In this document: positions 33,479-41,568 of the stretch, in pieces | Layout: every line of letters begins with the position of its first letter | Position numbering within the stretch: position 1 is the stretch's first letter | Source: Actinoallomurus sp040655075 | GTDB taxonomy: Bacteria > Actinomycetota > Actinomycetes > Streptosporangiales > Streptosporangiaceae | Length of the DNA: 64,000 nucleotides | Assembly (NCBI RefSeq): GCF_040655075.1 | Contig: NZ_JBFAJC010000035.1 | Coordinates: 1 to 64,000, forward strand | Reading direction: 5' to 3' | The notes under the pieces: generated by a model | Databases searched by the model: none | Told to the model about the DNA's origin: nothing | What the model saw: only the letters and a program-made list of their open reading frames with translations | Translations under genes and position numbers: made by a program

Positions 33479-34357
33479 ATGGGCGACATCCTGGTCGGCA
33501 CCGCGTCGTGGACGGACAAGACCCTGCTCGCGACCGACTGGTACCCGCCGGATGTGAAAACCGCCGAGGAGCGCCTGAAGTTCTACGCGTCGCGATTTCC
33601 GCTGGTCGAGGTCGACTCGACGTACTACGCCCCGCCCGCCGAGCGGACCGTCGGCTACTGGCGTGACCGCACCCCGCCGGGCTTCACGTTCAACGTCAAG
33701 GCGTTCTCCCTGTTCACCCAGCACCCCACCCGGCCGGCCGCGCTGTACAAGGAACTGCGGGAGCGGGTGCCGGACAAGAAGACGCTGTACCTGCGGGACG
33801 TCCCCGACGACGTCGCGGAGGAGGTCTGGCAGCGGTTCCTCGAGTCGCTGTGGCCGCTGCACGAGGCGGGCCGGCTCGGCGCCCTGCTCTTCCAGTTCCC
33901 GCAGTGGTTCCCGATCGGGCGGGCGAACAAGGAGTACATCCTGCGGGCCAAACGGCGGTGCGAGCCGATGCGCGTCTGCGTGGAGTTCCGGAACCACACC
34001 TGGATGAGCGAGGACAACCGCGAGGAGACCCTCGACTTCCTGCGCAGGTACGACGTGCCGTACGTCAGCGTGGACATGCCGCAGGGGTACCCGAGTTCGA
34101 TCCCGCCGGTGCTGGCCGCGACGTCCGGCCTGGCGGTCGTACGGTTCCACGGCCACTCCGACAAGTGGACCAGCAAGAACATCTATGAGCGGTTCGGCTA
34201 CCTGTACGAGGAGCGGGAGCTGAAGGAGTGGGCGCCCCGGCTGCGGAGGCTCGCCGAGGACGCCGACACGACGCATGTGCTTCTGAACAACTGTTACCGG
34301 GACTACGCACAGCGCAACGCGGCCCGGTTGGCCGCGCTGCTCGCCCCGTCCGCGTGA
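33479..34357 (+). CDS. DUF72 domain protein
   Basis: A 292-residue TIM-barrel-like protein. It opens ILVGTASWTDKTLL and has VDSTYYAPPAERT, then FNVKAFSLFTQHPTR, all DUF72 (YecE) signatures. The family is widespread and its enzymatic role remains unsettled. Head-to-head arrangement with a glutathione peroxidase suggests a link to oxidative or alkylation stress, by context only. The TAGTCT -10 gives a leaderless transcript. Confidence 0.88.
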   Translation: MGDILVGTASWTDKTLLATDWYPPDVKTAEERLKFYASRFPLVEVDSTYYAPPAERTVGYWRDRTPPGFTFNVKAFSLFTQHPTRPAALYKELRERVPDKKTLYLRDVPDDVAEEVWQRFLESLWPLHEAGRLGALLFQFPQWFPIGRANKEYILRAKRRCEPMRVCVEFRNHTWMSEDNREETLDFLRRYDVPYVSVDMPQGYPSSIPPVLAATSGLAVVRFHGHSDKWTSKNIYERFGYLYEERELKEWAPRLRRLAEDADTTHVLLNNCYRDYAQRNAARLAALLAPSA

Positions 34358-34364
34358 GCGGGCG

Positions 34365-34523
34365 CTACTTGTTCGGCAGGTCGCTGACGAAGGTGGACAG
34401 CGAGTTCGCCGCGCCGCTGACGCCGGTCAGCGTCCCGTGTACGACGTTCGCCGCGTTGTGCGGGCGGCTGATCAGGTAGAACGCCAGGAACGCCAGGCCC
34501 CCCCACTTGAAGAACTTCTTCAT
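34365..34523 (-). CDS. 52-residue small membrane protein
   Basis: ATG 34523 to TAG 34365-34367 encodes MKKFFKWGGLAFLAFYLIS, one clear membrane segment after a basic start, and then a short polar tail ending LPNK. GGGGAG lies about 9 nt before the ATG, a good ribosome site. Size, ribosome site and typical single-pass design support a real gene. It ends 8 bp past the convergent DUF72 gene. Function is unknown. Confidence 0.7.
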   Translation of the reverse strand: MKKFFKWGGLAFLAFYLISRPHNAANVVHGTLTGVSGAANSLSTFVSDLPNK

Positions 34524-34659
34524 CGCGAGTCACTCCCCGTATCGCGTGAGATACATGGAGTAACTTCCCAGTTATGGCGGCGGCCAGCAGGGACTCCCCG
34601 CAAAGCGGTGACCTGAAACGGCAAAAGTTTCCGAAGGGGCTGCCGCGCCGGGAGGTGAG

Positions 34660-34685
34660 CCGGGAGCCCGGGTCCGGGCTCCCGG
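34660..34685. terminator. Hairpin after the LCP gene
   Basis: CCGGGAGCCCGG (34660-34671) and its complement (34674-34685) form a strong stem, with the inner pairs opening to make the loop. It begins 5 bp beyond the LCP stop. Confidence 0.65.
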
Positions 34686-34690
34686 CGGGC

Positions 34691-35728
34691 TCACCGGGTG
34701 CCGAAGCTCCGCGGGACCGGCTGGTCCTCGCGCAGGTCGCGGAAGAGCGTCCCGGCGCGCTGGGTGTCCCAGGTGATGTACTCCCCGGCGCTGGGCGACG
34801 AGCCGGTACCGCCGACCGGAACCGTCGTGGTCAGGCCGTCGCCGCCGGTGATGCCGCGCATCGCCCAGGCGAAGCCCACCAGGTTGTACAGGTGGTCGTC
34901 CTGGTCGACCGCGAAGTTGTCGGTGGAGCGCAGCGCGAACGGGATGATCCGGAAGGGGTTCAGCAGCACGCCGGGGCTGGTGGACTTGTGCACCAGCGCG
35001 GAGAGGAACTTCCGCTGGTTCTCGACCCGCTGCAGGTCGGCGCGGGCGAAGGCACGGCTGCGGACGAAGCCGAGGGCCTGGCCGCCCTTGAGCGTCTGGC
35101 AGCCCGGCTTGAGGTCGATGCCGGCCTTGTGGTCCTTCATCTCCTCGGGGATGCACATCTTCACCCCGCCGACCGCGTCGGTCATGCCGACGAATCCGGC
35201 GAAGCCGATCTCCGCGTAGTGGTCGATGTGGATCTTCGTCGCCTGCTCGACGGTGCGGACGAGCAGCTTCGGGCCGCCGAAGGCGAAGGCGGCGTTCAGC
35301 TTGTTCGACCCGTGGCCGGGGATCGGTAGGTACGAGTCGCGGGGCAGGCTGACCAGCGTCGGGCCGTGGTCGCCGATGTGCAGCAGCATCATCGTGTCGG
35401 TCCGGCGACCCGCGGCCTTGCCGGTCGCGAACTCGCTGCGCTGCGACGCCGACAGGCCCTCGCGGCTGTCGGAACCGACGATCAGCCAGTTGGTCCCCGG
35501 CGTGTCGCCCGGCCGCCCGGCGTAGTCCTCGAAGACGTCGATGCGGTGCAGCCGCGAATCCAGGTAGAAGTAGACGCCCACGAGCAGCAGCAGGAGGACG
35601 AGGAAGGCGATCAGCAGGCGTCGTCCCCAGCGGGGCCGCCGCCGCGGTGGCGCCACGTCATGGTCGTACGATCCCGGCGCGTCGTACGCTGGCGCGCCGA
35701 CCCGTCCGTACTCCGGCCGATTACTCAT
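34691..35728 (-). CDS. LytR-CpsA-Psr (LCP) family cell-wall ligase
   Basis: A 345-residue type II membrane protein: a cytoplasmic Pro/Tyr-rich N-terminus, one membrane helix (about residues 40-58, LLIAFLVLLLLLVGVYFYL) and an extracellular LCP domain. LCP motifs include GSDSREGL, RTDTMMLLHI, SLPRDSYLPIPG and the arginine-rich VRSRAFARADLQRVENQ. LCP enzymes transfer lipid-linked glycopolymers onto peptidoglycan. ATG 35728 is 8 nt after TACGGT. It is divergent from the ECF sigma gene, which may respond to envelope stress. Confidence 0.92.
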   Translation of the reverse strand: MSNRPEYGRVGAPAYDAPGSYDHDVAPPRRRPRWGRRLLIAFLVLLLLLVGVYFYLDSRLHRIDVFEDYAGRPGDTPGTNWLIVGSDSREGLSASQRSEFATGKAAGRRTDTMMLLHIGDHGPTLVSLPRDSYLPIPGHGSNKLNAAFAFGGPKLLVRTVEQATKIHIDHYAEIGFAGFVGMTDAVGGVKMCIPEEMKDHKAGIDLKPGCQTLKGGQALGFVRSRAFARADLQRVENQRKFLSALVHKSTSPGVLLNPFRIIPFALRSTDNFAVDQDDHLYNLVGFAWAMRGITGGDGLTTTVPVGGTGSSPSAGEYITWDTQRAGTLFRDLREDQPVPRSFGTR

Positions 35729-35736
35729 GGTCACCT

Positions 35737-35742
35737 ACCGTA
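35737..35742 (-). promoter_or_regulatory. -10 hexamer of LCP gene (leaderless type)
   Basis: TACGGT on the minus strand lies 8 nt before ATG 35728. Confidence 0.45.
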
Positions 35743-35820
35743 GGGGTTTGAAACCACTGCTCGCGTCACCTTTGCGGATGATTCACCCGATTCGGATCAT
35801 CATTCTCCGGAGTGCGGTTC

Positions 35821-35843
35821 AACCTTTTCGCGTCCTCATCGTG
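35821..35843 (+). promoter_or_regulatory. Possible ECF-type promoter of sigma gene
   Basis: AACC (35821-35824) and CGTG (35840-35843) are spaced 15 bp, similar to ECF -35/-10 cores. If real, the sigma factor may autoregulate. The bases match by eye only. Confidence 0.3.
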
Positions 35844-35854
35844 TCGGAGGTGGT

Positions 35855-36367
35855 GTGAACGCGGAAGCCGAAGAGCAGTTCCGGGAGTTCGTCACCGCAC
35901 GGTGGCACGCCCTCCTGCGGACGGCGTACCTACTGACGGGCGACCACGGGCAGGCCGAGGATCTGGTGCAGACGGCGCTGGTCCGGGCGCACCGGCACTG
36001 GACGCGCATCCGGCGGTCGGACGCCCCCGAGGTCTACGTACGGCGCATCCTGGTCAACCTCAACAACAGCCGGTGGCGGCGCAAGAGGGTCGCAGAGCAG
36101 GTGACGGACGTCCTGCCGGAGCCGCCCTCTGCCGATCCACACGCCGCCTATGACGTGCGGGACGAGCTGTGGTCGGCGGTCCTGACCCTGCCGCCGCGGA
36201 TGCGCTCCGTCCTCGTCCTGCGCTACTTCGAGGACCTGCCGGAGGCCGAGGTGGCCCGCGTTCTGGACTGCTCGCTCGGCACCGTGAAGAGCCAGACCTC
36301 GCGGGGCCTGGACCGGCTGCGCGCCGTGTTGGAACGCGAACCCGAGACCGCCCGGAGGGACCGATGA
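35855..36367 (+). CDS. SigE-family ECF RNA polymerase sigma factor
   Basis: A 170-residue ECF sigma factor. Region 2 has LRTAYLLTGDHGQAEDLVQTALVRAHRHW (about residues 20-48; given here as two joined motifs LLTGDHGQAEDLV and TALVRAHRHW). Region 4 has LPPRMRSVLVLRYFEDL and the DNA-binding GTVKSQTSRGLDRLR. This is the actinobacterial SigE/SigM-like subgroup. GTG 35855 follows GGAGGTG. The stop overlaps ATG of the next gene (ATGA), which probably encodes its membrane partner. Confidence 0.92.
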   Translation: MNAEAEEQFREFVTARWHALLRTAYLLTGDHGQAEDLVQTALVRAHRHWTRIRRSDAPEVYVRRILVNLNNSRWRRKRVAEQVTDVLPEPPSADPHAAYDVRDELWSAVLTLPPRMRSVLVLRYFEDLPEAEVARVLDCSLGTVKSQTSRGLDRLRAVLEREPETARRDR

Positions 36368-37737
36368 GCCCGAACCTGGAAGACGAACTGCGGGCGACCT
36401 TCTCGGCCCGCGCCGAGAGCGTCCCCACCGTCCCCGACCCCTATCCGGCCACCGCGCGCCGCATCGTCCGCGCCCGCCGGCGCCGGCGTGCCGTCGTCGC
36501 CGGGGCGCTGGCGGTGAGCGCGGTCCTGGCAGTCGGCGTGCCCGCGGGGCTGGACCACCTGGGCGGCCGCGTCGGCGCGATGTCGCCGCGGCACGGCGAC
36601 GCCCTGCGCTGGCCGCTGCGCGGCTCGCTCGCCCACGACCAGGCGTTCCTGAAAGCGCTGCGCGAGGACGCGTTGCGCCGTCACCCCCATACGGACATGG
36701 TGCGCGTTCTCTATGCGCACGACGACGGGCGGCGCCGCGTCGCCGTGGTCGTCACCGTACGCGGGCGGTCGGCGCGGGGCGACGTGCTGTACGGCCCCTC
36801 CGGAGCGGCGCCACGCGCGCTGAAGGAGGACAACCTCTTCGCCGACGACAGCGTGCCCCTGGACCCGGAGCCGATCATCTGGTTCGCGGGCGGCACCGGC
36901 CCGCTCCTGATCCTCGGCCCGCCGGCCATGACGGAGGTCAAGGTGTCCCCGGCCATCGCCCAGCACAAGGACGGCACCCCGTACCGCGTGGTGCGCACGA
37001 TCCCGACCGACCAGGGCGCCGTGCTCACCGACGTCCCCGGAGCGCGGCCGGCGCAGGTCAGCGTCAAGTTCCGCATCGACGGCCGGTACGGCGACGCGCA
37101 GGACGTGCTGTACACCATGACCGAGGAGAACGCCCCGGGCTACTGGCCCGCGGTCGGCAAGGCCGCCGCACAGGCGGCCGGTCACGTCGACGCGGAGCAG
37201 GCACGCGGGCTCCTGGACGGCACGGCCGGCTACTTCGGGCTACCCGGCGACCGGCTCGGCTACCGGTTGTGGTGGGGGACGCGGCTGCCCGGCGGCGTCG
37301 ACGCCCTCGTCGCGACCATACGGCTCCCGTCCGGACCGGAGATCCGTGTCGTCCAGGACACCTACACCTACAAGGACGGCAGCGTGAGCCAGGATCGGAG
37401 CGCGGTGCGGGTGCGCGACGCCGCCGACGCCCAGCGCCCGATCGGCTGGACCGTGGCCGCGGACCCGACCTTCCCGGAGGACCAGCAGCAGGCACTCGGC
37501 GCGGTGTACGTGCCAGGCAGGTCGGGGGCGCGCGTGGAGCTATGGAGCAACAGCACGATGCTGACGGCGGGGCGGACCGACGCTACCGGGCTCGCGACGT
37601 TCCAGGTGGGGATCGCGGCGGACCGGCTGCGCACCTGCGACTATCACGTGCTCGACGACAAGGGGAAGATCGTCGCCCATGGCGGCCTCGGCCTTCCGAC
37701 CCTGGAGACCGCGCTCGGCCGCGACGTGAAATGGTGA
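36364..37737 (+). CDS. Membrane protein coupled to ECF sigma factor
   Basis: A 457-residue protein. The N-terminus is cytoplasmic (EDELRATFSARAESVP...), followed by one membrane helix at about residues 43-64 (AVVAGALAVSAVLAVGVPAG) and a large extracellular domain. The N-terminal segment up to the helix matches the partner proteins that follow SigE-family sigma genes in actinomycetes. No zinc-binding anti-sigma (HxxxCxxC) motif is seen, so the control mechanism is uncertain. ATG 36364 overlaps the sigma stop by four bases, tying expression together. Confidence 0.75.
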   Translation: MSPNLEDELRATFSARAESVPTVPDPYPATARRIVRARRRRRAVVAGALAVSAVLAVGVPAGLDHLGGRVGAMSPRHGDALRWPLRGSLAHDQAFLKALREDALRRHPHTDMVRVLYAHDDGRRRVAVVVTVRGRSARGDVLYGPSGAAPRALKEDNLFADDSVPLDPEPIIWFAGGTGPLLILGPPAMTEVKVSPAIAQHKDGTPYRVVRTIPTDQGAVLTDVPGARPAQVSVKFRIDGRYGDAQDVLYTMTEENAPGYWPAVGKAAAQAAGHVDAEQARGLLDGTAGYFGLPGDRLGYRLWWGTRLPGGVDALVATIRLPSGPEIRVVQDTYTYKDGSVSQDRSAVRVRDAADAQRPIGWTVAADPTFPEDQQQALGAVYVPGRSGARVELWSNSTMLTAGRTDATGLATFQVGIAADRLRTCDYHVLDDKGKIVAHGGLGLPTLETALGRDVKW

Positions 37738-37740
37738 CCG

Positions 37741-37785
37741 CCGCCCGCCCCGCCGGCCGCCTCCGGAGACCGGCGGGGCGGGCGG
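37741..37785. terminator. 16-bp perfect hairpin terminator
   Basis: CCGCCCGCCCCGCCGG (37741-37756) pairs exactly with 37770-37785 across a 13-nt loop, directly after the sigma operon stop. Confidence 0.8.
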
Positions 37786-37810
37786 CGGCGGGGCGTGGTC
37801 GAATAGGGGC

Positions 37811-38080
37811 ATGGTGGAGGACCTGGAGACGCTGTCGTCCAAGGAGCTGCACGACCGGGCCGTCGAGCGCGCGATGCGCCATGTCGACGTCGGTTTCCTG
37901 TGGCGGCTGCTGAAGGCGATCCCCGCCGCCGAGGCGGCCTCGGGGCATCCGGACCAGGCGGAGGCCGACATCTCCCATCTGTCGGCGATGCTCAACGAGC
38001 TGGTCCACTCGGGTGAAAGCGACGTCGCCGACGCGCTGCGTCCCCTCTATCTCGACTACCTCCGTCGATCCGACGCCTAA
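37811..38080 (+). CDS. Small conserved-looking helical protein, 89 residues
   Basis: An 89-residue soluble protein without Cys or signal peptide. It is all-helical in appearance, with ELHDRAVERAMRHVDV and LWRLLKAIPAAEAA segments. It lies between two strong terminators, so it is a single-gene transcript. No family is recognised. Start is ATG 37811; no strong ribosome site is present. Confidence 0.6.
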   Translation: MVEDLETLSSKELHDRAVERAMRHVDVGFLWRLLKAIPAAEAASGHPDQAEADISHLSAMLNELVHSGESDVADALRPLYLDYLRRSDA

Positions 38081-38133
38081 GAGCCCGCGCGGAATGGACC
38101 GCCGGCTCGCGGCGCCCATTCCGCGCGGGCTCT
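38080..38133. terminator. 18-bp perfect hairpin terminator
   Basis: AGAGCCCGCGCGGAATGG (38080-38097) pairs exactly with 38116-38133, loop 18 nt. Its first base is the last base of the preceding stop codon. Confidence 0.85.
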
Positions 38134-38313
38134 AAGCCGCACCCTCTGGCCGAATCCGGACACACCGGCTGCGTGTGATCGTCCGCGCGATTAGCGTCCT
38201 TGACGAACCTGAGTGACGCGACGGCGGAAGAGTGACCCCAGCGGCCGGTGCGTGTGATGCGGCGCGCCCGGACGGCGGCGTTCGGGCAGGCGGCTGCCCG
38301 GGATGGGAGCCCC

Positions 38314-41300
38314 ATGGCGGGCATCGGACGGCGGGATCTCCTGACGGGCGCGGCCGGTGCCGCGGCGATCGCGGGCATCGGGGTGAACGTCGCGCCCCCG
38401 GCGGAGGGCGCCACCGCGCCCCGGGCGCCCGGAGCGGAGCCGACGGGCCGTGGGGTGCGGCTGCGGGAGGGCACGGATCTGGCCGCCCAGGTGTCGCCCG
38501 ACGGACGGACCATCGCGATCGACCTCGTCGGCGTGCTGTGGACCGTTCCGGTTGCGGGCGGCCCCGCGCGCCGGCTGACCGACGACCTGATGGACATCGC
38601 ACAGCCGGAGTGGTCGCCGGATGGGCGGCGGCTCACCTTCCAGTCCTACCGCAACGGCGTCTTCGAGATCTGGGTGATCGACGCCGACGGATCGAACCCG
38701 CGCCGGCTGACCGAGGGTCCCTACGACCACCGTGAGCCGCGGTTCTCCCCCGACGGGACCCGCATCGCCTTCTCGTCGGACCTGTCCGGCAGCTACGGCA
38801 TCCACACGCTGCGGCTCGACACCGGGGCCGTCAGCCACGTGACCGACACGGCGGACGAGGAGTACGAGCCGGCGTGGTCGCCGGACGGCGCCCGCATCGC
38901 GTTCGTCGTCGCGAACACCCGCATCGACGTCGTCGAGGTGGCGACCGGCGCGCGCCGCACGGCCGTGACGGTGCCGGCGGGCCAGGTGATCCACAGCCCG
39001 GCCTGGACGCCCGACGGCGCGGACCTCGTCTACACGCTCATCGCGGACGGCCGCAGCGAGCTGTGGCGGTCGGGCCATGCGCTGGTGACCGGCGAGGAGG
39101 TCTTCCCCTTCCGGGTGTCGTGGACCTCGGCGAAGGAGTTCGTCTACACGGCGGACGGCGGGATCCGCCGCCGGTCCCTCGACGGCGGGCGGCCGCGCGA
39201 CATCGCCTTCACCGCGCCGGTCACGGTCGCCGGCCCGTCGTACCGCAGGCGCCGGCGCGACTTCGACTCCACGGCGCCGAAGCCCGTCGTGGGCATCGGC
39301 AGCCCGGTGCTGTCGCCCGACGGCGGGCAGATCGCGTTCCGGGCGCTGAACGACATCTACACGATGAAGATCGGGCAGGCGCCGCGGCCGCTCACCCGCG
39401 ACCACTGGTGGAAGGGCGACCCCGCCTGGTCGCCCGACGGCCGTTACCTGTCCTACTCGACGGACCGGGGCGGCAAGCTCGACATCTGGATCCGGGACCT
39501 GCACACCGGGCAGGACCGCCGGCTCACGAACCTGCCGGGCGCGGCGGCGGTCTCCGGAACGTGGTCCCACGACGGGTCGCACCTGGCGTTCCTCGACCAG
39601 ACCGGGGCGCTGTACACCGTCGCGGTGGCGACCGGCGACGTCCAGCGCGTCTACTCGGCGACGTTCGAGCCGGGCCGCCCGACCTGGTCCGCCGACGGGA
39701 ACGTCATCGCCCTGGCGGCCATCAAGCCGTACTCGGCGCGGTACCGCGAGGGCCTGAGCAAGATCCTCCTCGTCGACCGCCGTACCGGGGCCGGCACGTA
39801 CGTCGACCCGTTGCCCGGGCGCTCGATCCAGACGCGCGGCGACGACGGACCGGTGTGGTCGCCGGACGGCACGAAGATGGCGTTCGTCGTGGCCAGCGTG
39901 CTGTGGGTGGTCGACGTCCACGCCGACGGCACGCCGTCGGGGACGCCCCGGCAGGTGACGGACGAGGTCACCGACGCCGTCAGCTGGAGCGGTGACTCCT
40001 CCGAACTGCTGTACCTGAACAACGGCCGCCTGCGCATCGTGTCCGCCGACGGCCGCCGCACCCGTACGGTCCCGGCCCCGCTGACCTGGACGAACACTCA
40101 GCCACGAGGCCGCACGGTCGTCCGCGCGCGGCGGATGTGGGACGGCAGCGCACGGCGGCTGCGCGACGACGTGGACATCGTGGTCGAGGGCCACCGCATC
40201 GTCGCCGTCGAGTCACGCGGGCACGGCCAGGGTGACCGGATCCTCGACGCCGGGGACTCCGTGGTCATCCCCGGGCTGGTCGACATGCACAACCACCGGG
40301 AGATGCAGGGCTACGCCTACGGCGACCGCCAGGGCCGACTCTGGCTCTCGCTGGGCGTCACGACGACCCGGTCGCCGGGCAGCCCGGCGTACCACATGGT
40401 CGAGGCCCGCGAGTCGTTCCAGTCCGGCGTGCGCGTCGCACCCCGGTACTACGCCACCGGGGAGGCGGTCGACGGGCCGCGCATCTTCTACAACTTCATG
40501 CGCCCGACGTTCGACGCCCACCAGCTCGCCCTCGAACTCGAGCGCGCCGGCGCGCTCGACTACGACCTCATGAAGGCGTACGTCCGGCTGCCCGCCGAAT
40601 GGCAGCGGACGGTCATCGAGTGGGCGCACCGGCACGGCGTCCCCGCCACCTCGCACTACCACTACCCTGCGTTCGCCTTCGGCGGCGACGGCATGGAGCA
40701 CATCGGCGCCACGAACCGGCTGGGGTACTCCCGCACGGTGACCGCGCTCGGCACCGGATACGCCGACGTCATCGACATCTTCAACGCCGCCGGCGCGGCC
40801 CGGACGCCGACGCTGTTCGGAGCCGCGGCGCTCTTCCGGGACGACACCTCGCTCGTCACCGACCGGCGGGTGACGACGCTCTACCCGGCGTGGGAGTACG
40901 CCGCCCTGCAGGCAGCGGTGACGACGGCCAAGACCACCGACCAGACCGTCAACCTGCAGAACCTCGCCCGTCAGGTCACGCAGGTCGCCGCCATGATCCG
41001 GGGCGGCGGGCGGGTCATCACCGGCACGGACTCCCCCATCGCCAACATGGCCGTCAGCACCCACATGAACCTCCGCGCCATGGTGAAGTACGGCCTCACC
41101 CCGTACGAGGCGCTGAGCACCGCGACGCGGGTGCCCGGCGAGGTCCTCGGCGAACCCCTCGGGCAGATCAAACCGGGGATGTACGCCGACCTCACCTTCC
41201 TGGGCGGCGACCCCCTGACGGACATCACACAGGCCGCCGACGTCCGGCAGGTGATGGTCAACGGGGAGGCGCACACCGTGGACGAGCTGCTCGCCCCGTT

Positions 41301-41442
41301 CGTCACCGCGCAGCGCGCCGCCGCGACGCCCGTCAGTCGGATGCTGCCGCCCGTCCCGGAGCACCCGTCCAACCGGCGCTACTGGTGGCACGACCCGCAC
41401 TACCTGGAGGAGAGCAAGCGGTCCTGCTGCGTGGACTCCTGA
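38314..41442 (+). CDS. Secreted PD40-propeller/amidohydrolase fusion
   Basis: A 1042-residue exported enzyme. The N-terminus has a twin-arginine signal, GRRDLLTGAAGAAAIAG. About residues 50-600 are TolB/PD40 beta-propeller repeats with many WSPDG motifs. From about 620 an amidohydrolase domain begins: the metal site VDMHNHREM (HxH, about residue 659), a conserved Lys region DYDLMKAYV, His in SHYHYPAF and Asp in GTDSPIAN. ATG 38314 follows GGGAG. Such fusions are thought to be imidazolonepropionase-like or peptide-cleaving hydrolases, with the propeller guiding substrate. Substrate unknown. Confidence 0.88.
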   Translation: MAGIGRRDLLTGAAGAAAIAGIGVNVAPPAEGATAPRAPGAEPTGRGVRLREGTDLAAQVSPDGRTIAIDLVGVLWTVPVAGGPARRLTDDLMDIAQPEWSPDGRRLTFQSYRNGVFEIWVIDADGSNPRRLTEGPYDHREPRFSPDGTRIAFSSDLSGSYGIHTLRLDTGAVSHVTDTADEEYEPAWSPDGARIAFVVANTRIDVVEVATGARRTAVTVPAGQVIHSPAWTPDGADLVYTLIADGRSELWRSGHALVTGEEVFPFRVSWTSAKEFVYTADGGIRRRSLDGGRPRDIAFTAPVTVAGPSYRRRRRDFDSTAPKPVVGIGSPVLSPDGGQIAFRALNDIYTMKIGQAPRPLTRDHWWKGDPAWSPDGRYLSYSTDRGGKLDIWIRDLHTGQDRRLTNLPGAAAVSGTWSHDGSHLAFLDQTGALYTVAVATGDVQRVYSATFEPGRPTWSADGNVIALAAIKPYSARYREGLSKILLVDRRTGAGTYVDPLPGRSIQTRGDDGPVWSPDGTKMAFVVASVLWVVDVHADGTPSGTPRQVTDEVTDAVSWSGDSSELLYLNNGRLRIVSADGRRTRTVPAPLTWTNTQPRGRTVVRARRMWDGSARRLRDDVDIVVEGHRIVAVESRGHGQGDRILDAGDSVVIPGLVDMHNHREMQGYAYGDRQGRLWLSLGVTTTRSPGSPAYHMVEARESFQSGVRVAPRYYATGEAVDGPRIFYNFMRPTFDAHQLALELERAGALDYDLMKAYVRLPAEWQRTVIEWAHRHGVPATSHYHYPAFAFGGDGMEHIGATNRLGYSRTVTALGTGYADVIDIFNAAGAARTPTLFGAAALFRDDTSLVTDRRVTTLYPAWEYAALQAAVTTAKTTDQTVNLQNLARQVTQVAAMIRGGGRVITGTDSPIANMAVSTHMNLRAMVKYGLTPYEALSTATRVPGEVLGEPLGQIKPGMYADLTFLGGDPLTDITQAADVRQVMVNGEAHTVDELLAPFVTAQRAAATPVSRMLPPVPEHPSNRRYWWHDPHYLEESKRSCCVDS

Positions 41443-41455
41443 CTCACCGGGCACT

Positions 41456-41494
41456 CGTAGCGACAGGACCAGGGGTCCCGGCCCTGTCGCTACG
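41456..41494. terminator. Hairpin between convergent large genes
   Basis: CGTAGCGACAGG (41456-41467) pairs with CCTGTCGCTACG (41483-41494). It lies between the amidohydrolase stop and the convergent AAA gene stop, and may serve both. Confidence 0.65.
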
Positions 41495-41568
41495 CCGAGA
41501 TCCTCGTCACGGGCAGTGCCCGCAACGCTCGCGTTCGGCGCGGCCCCTGCCGCTGCGCCGAGGCCCGG

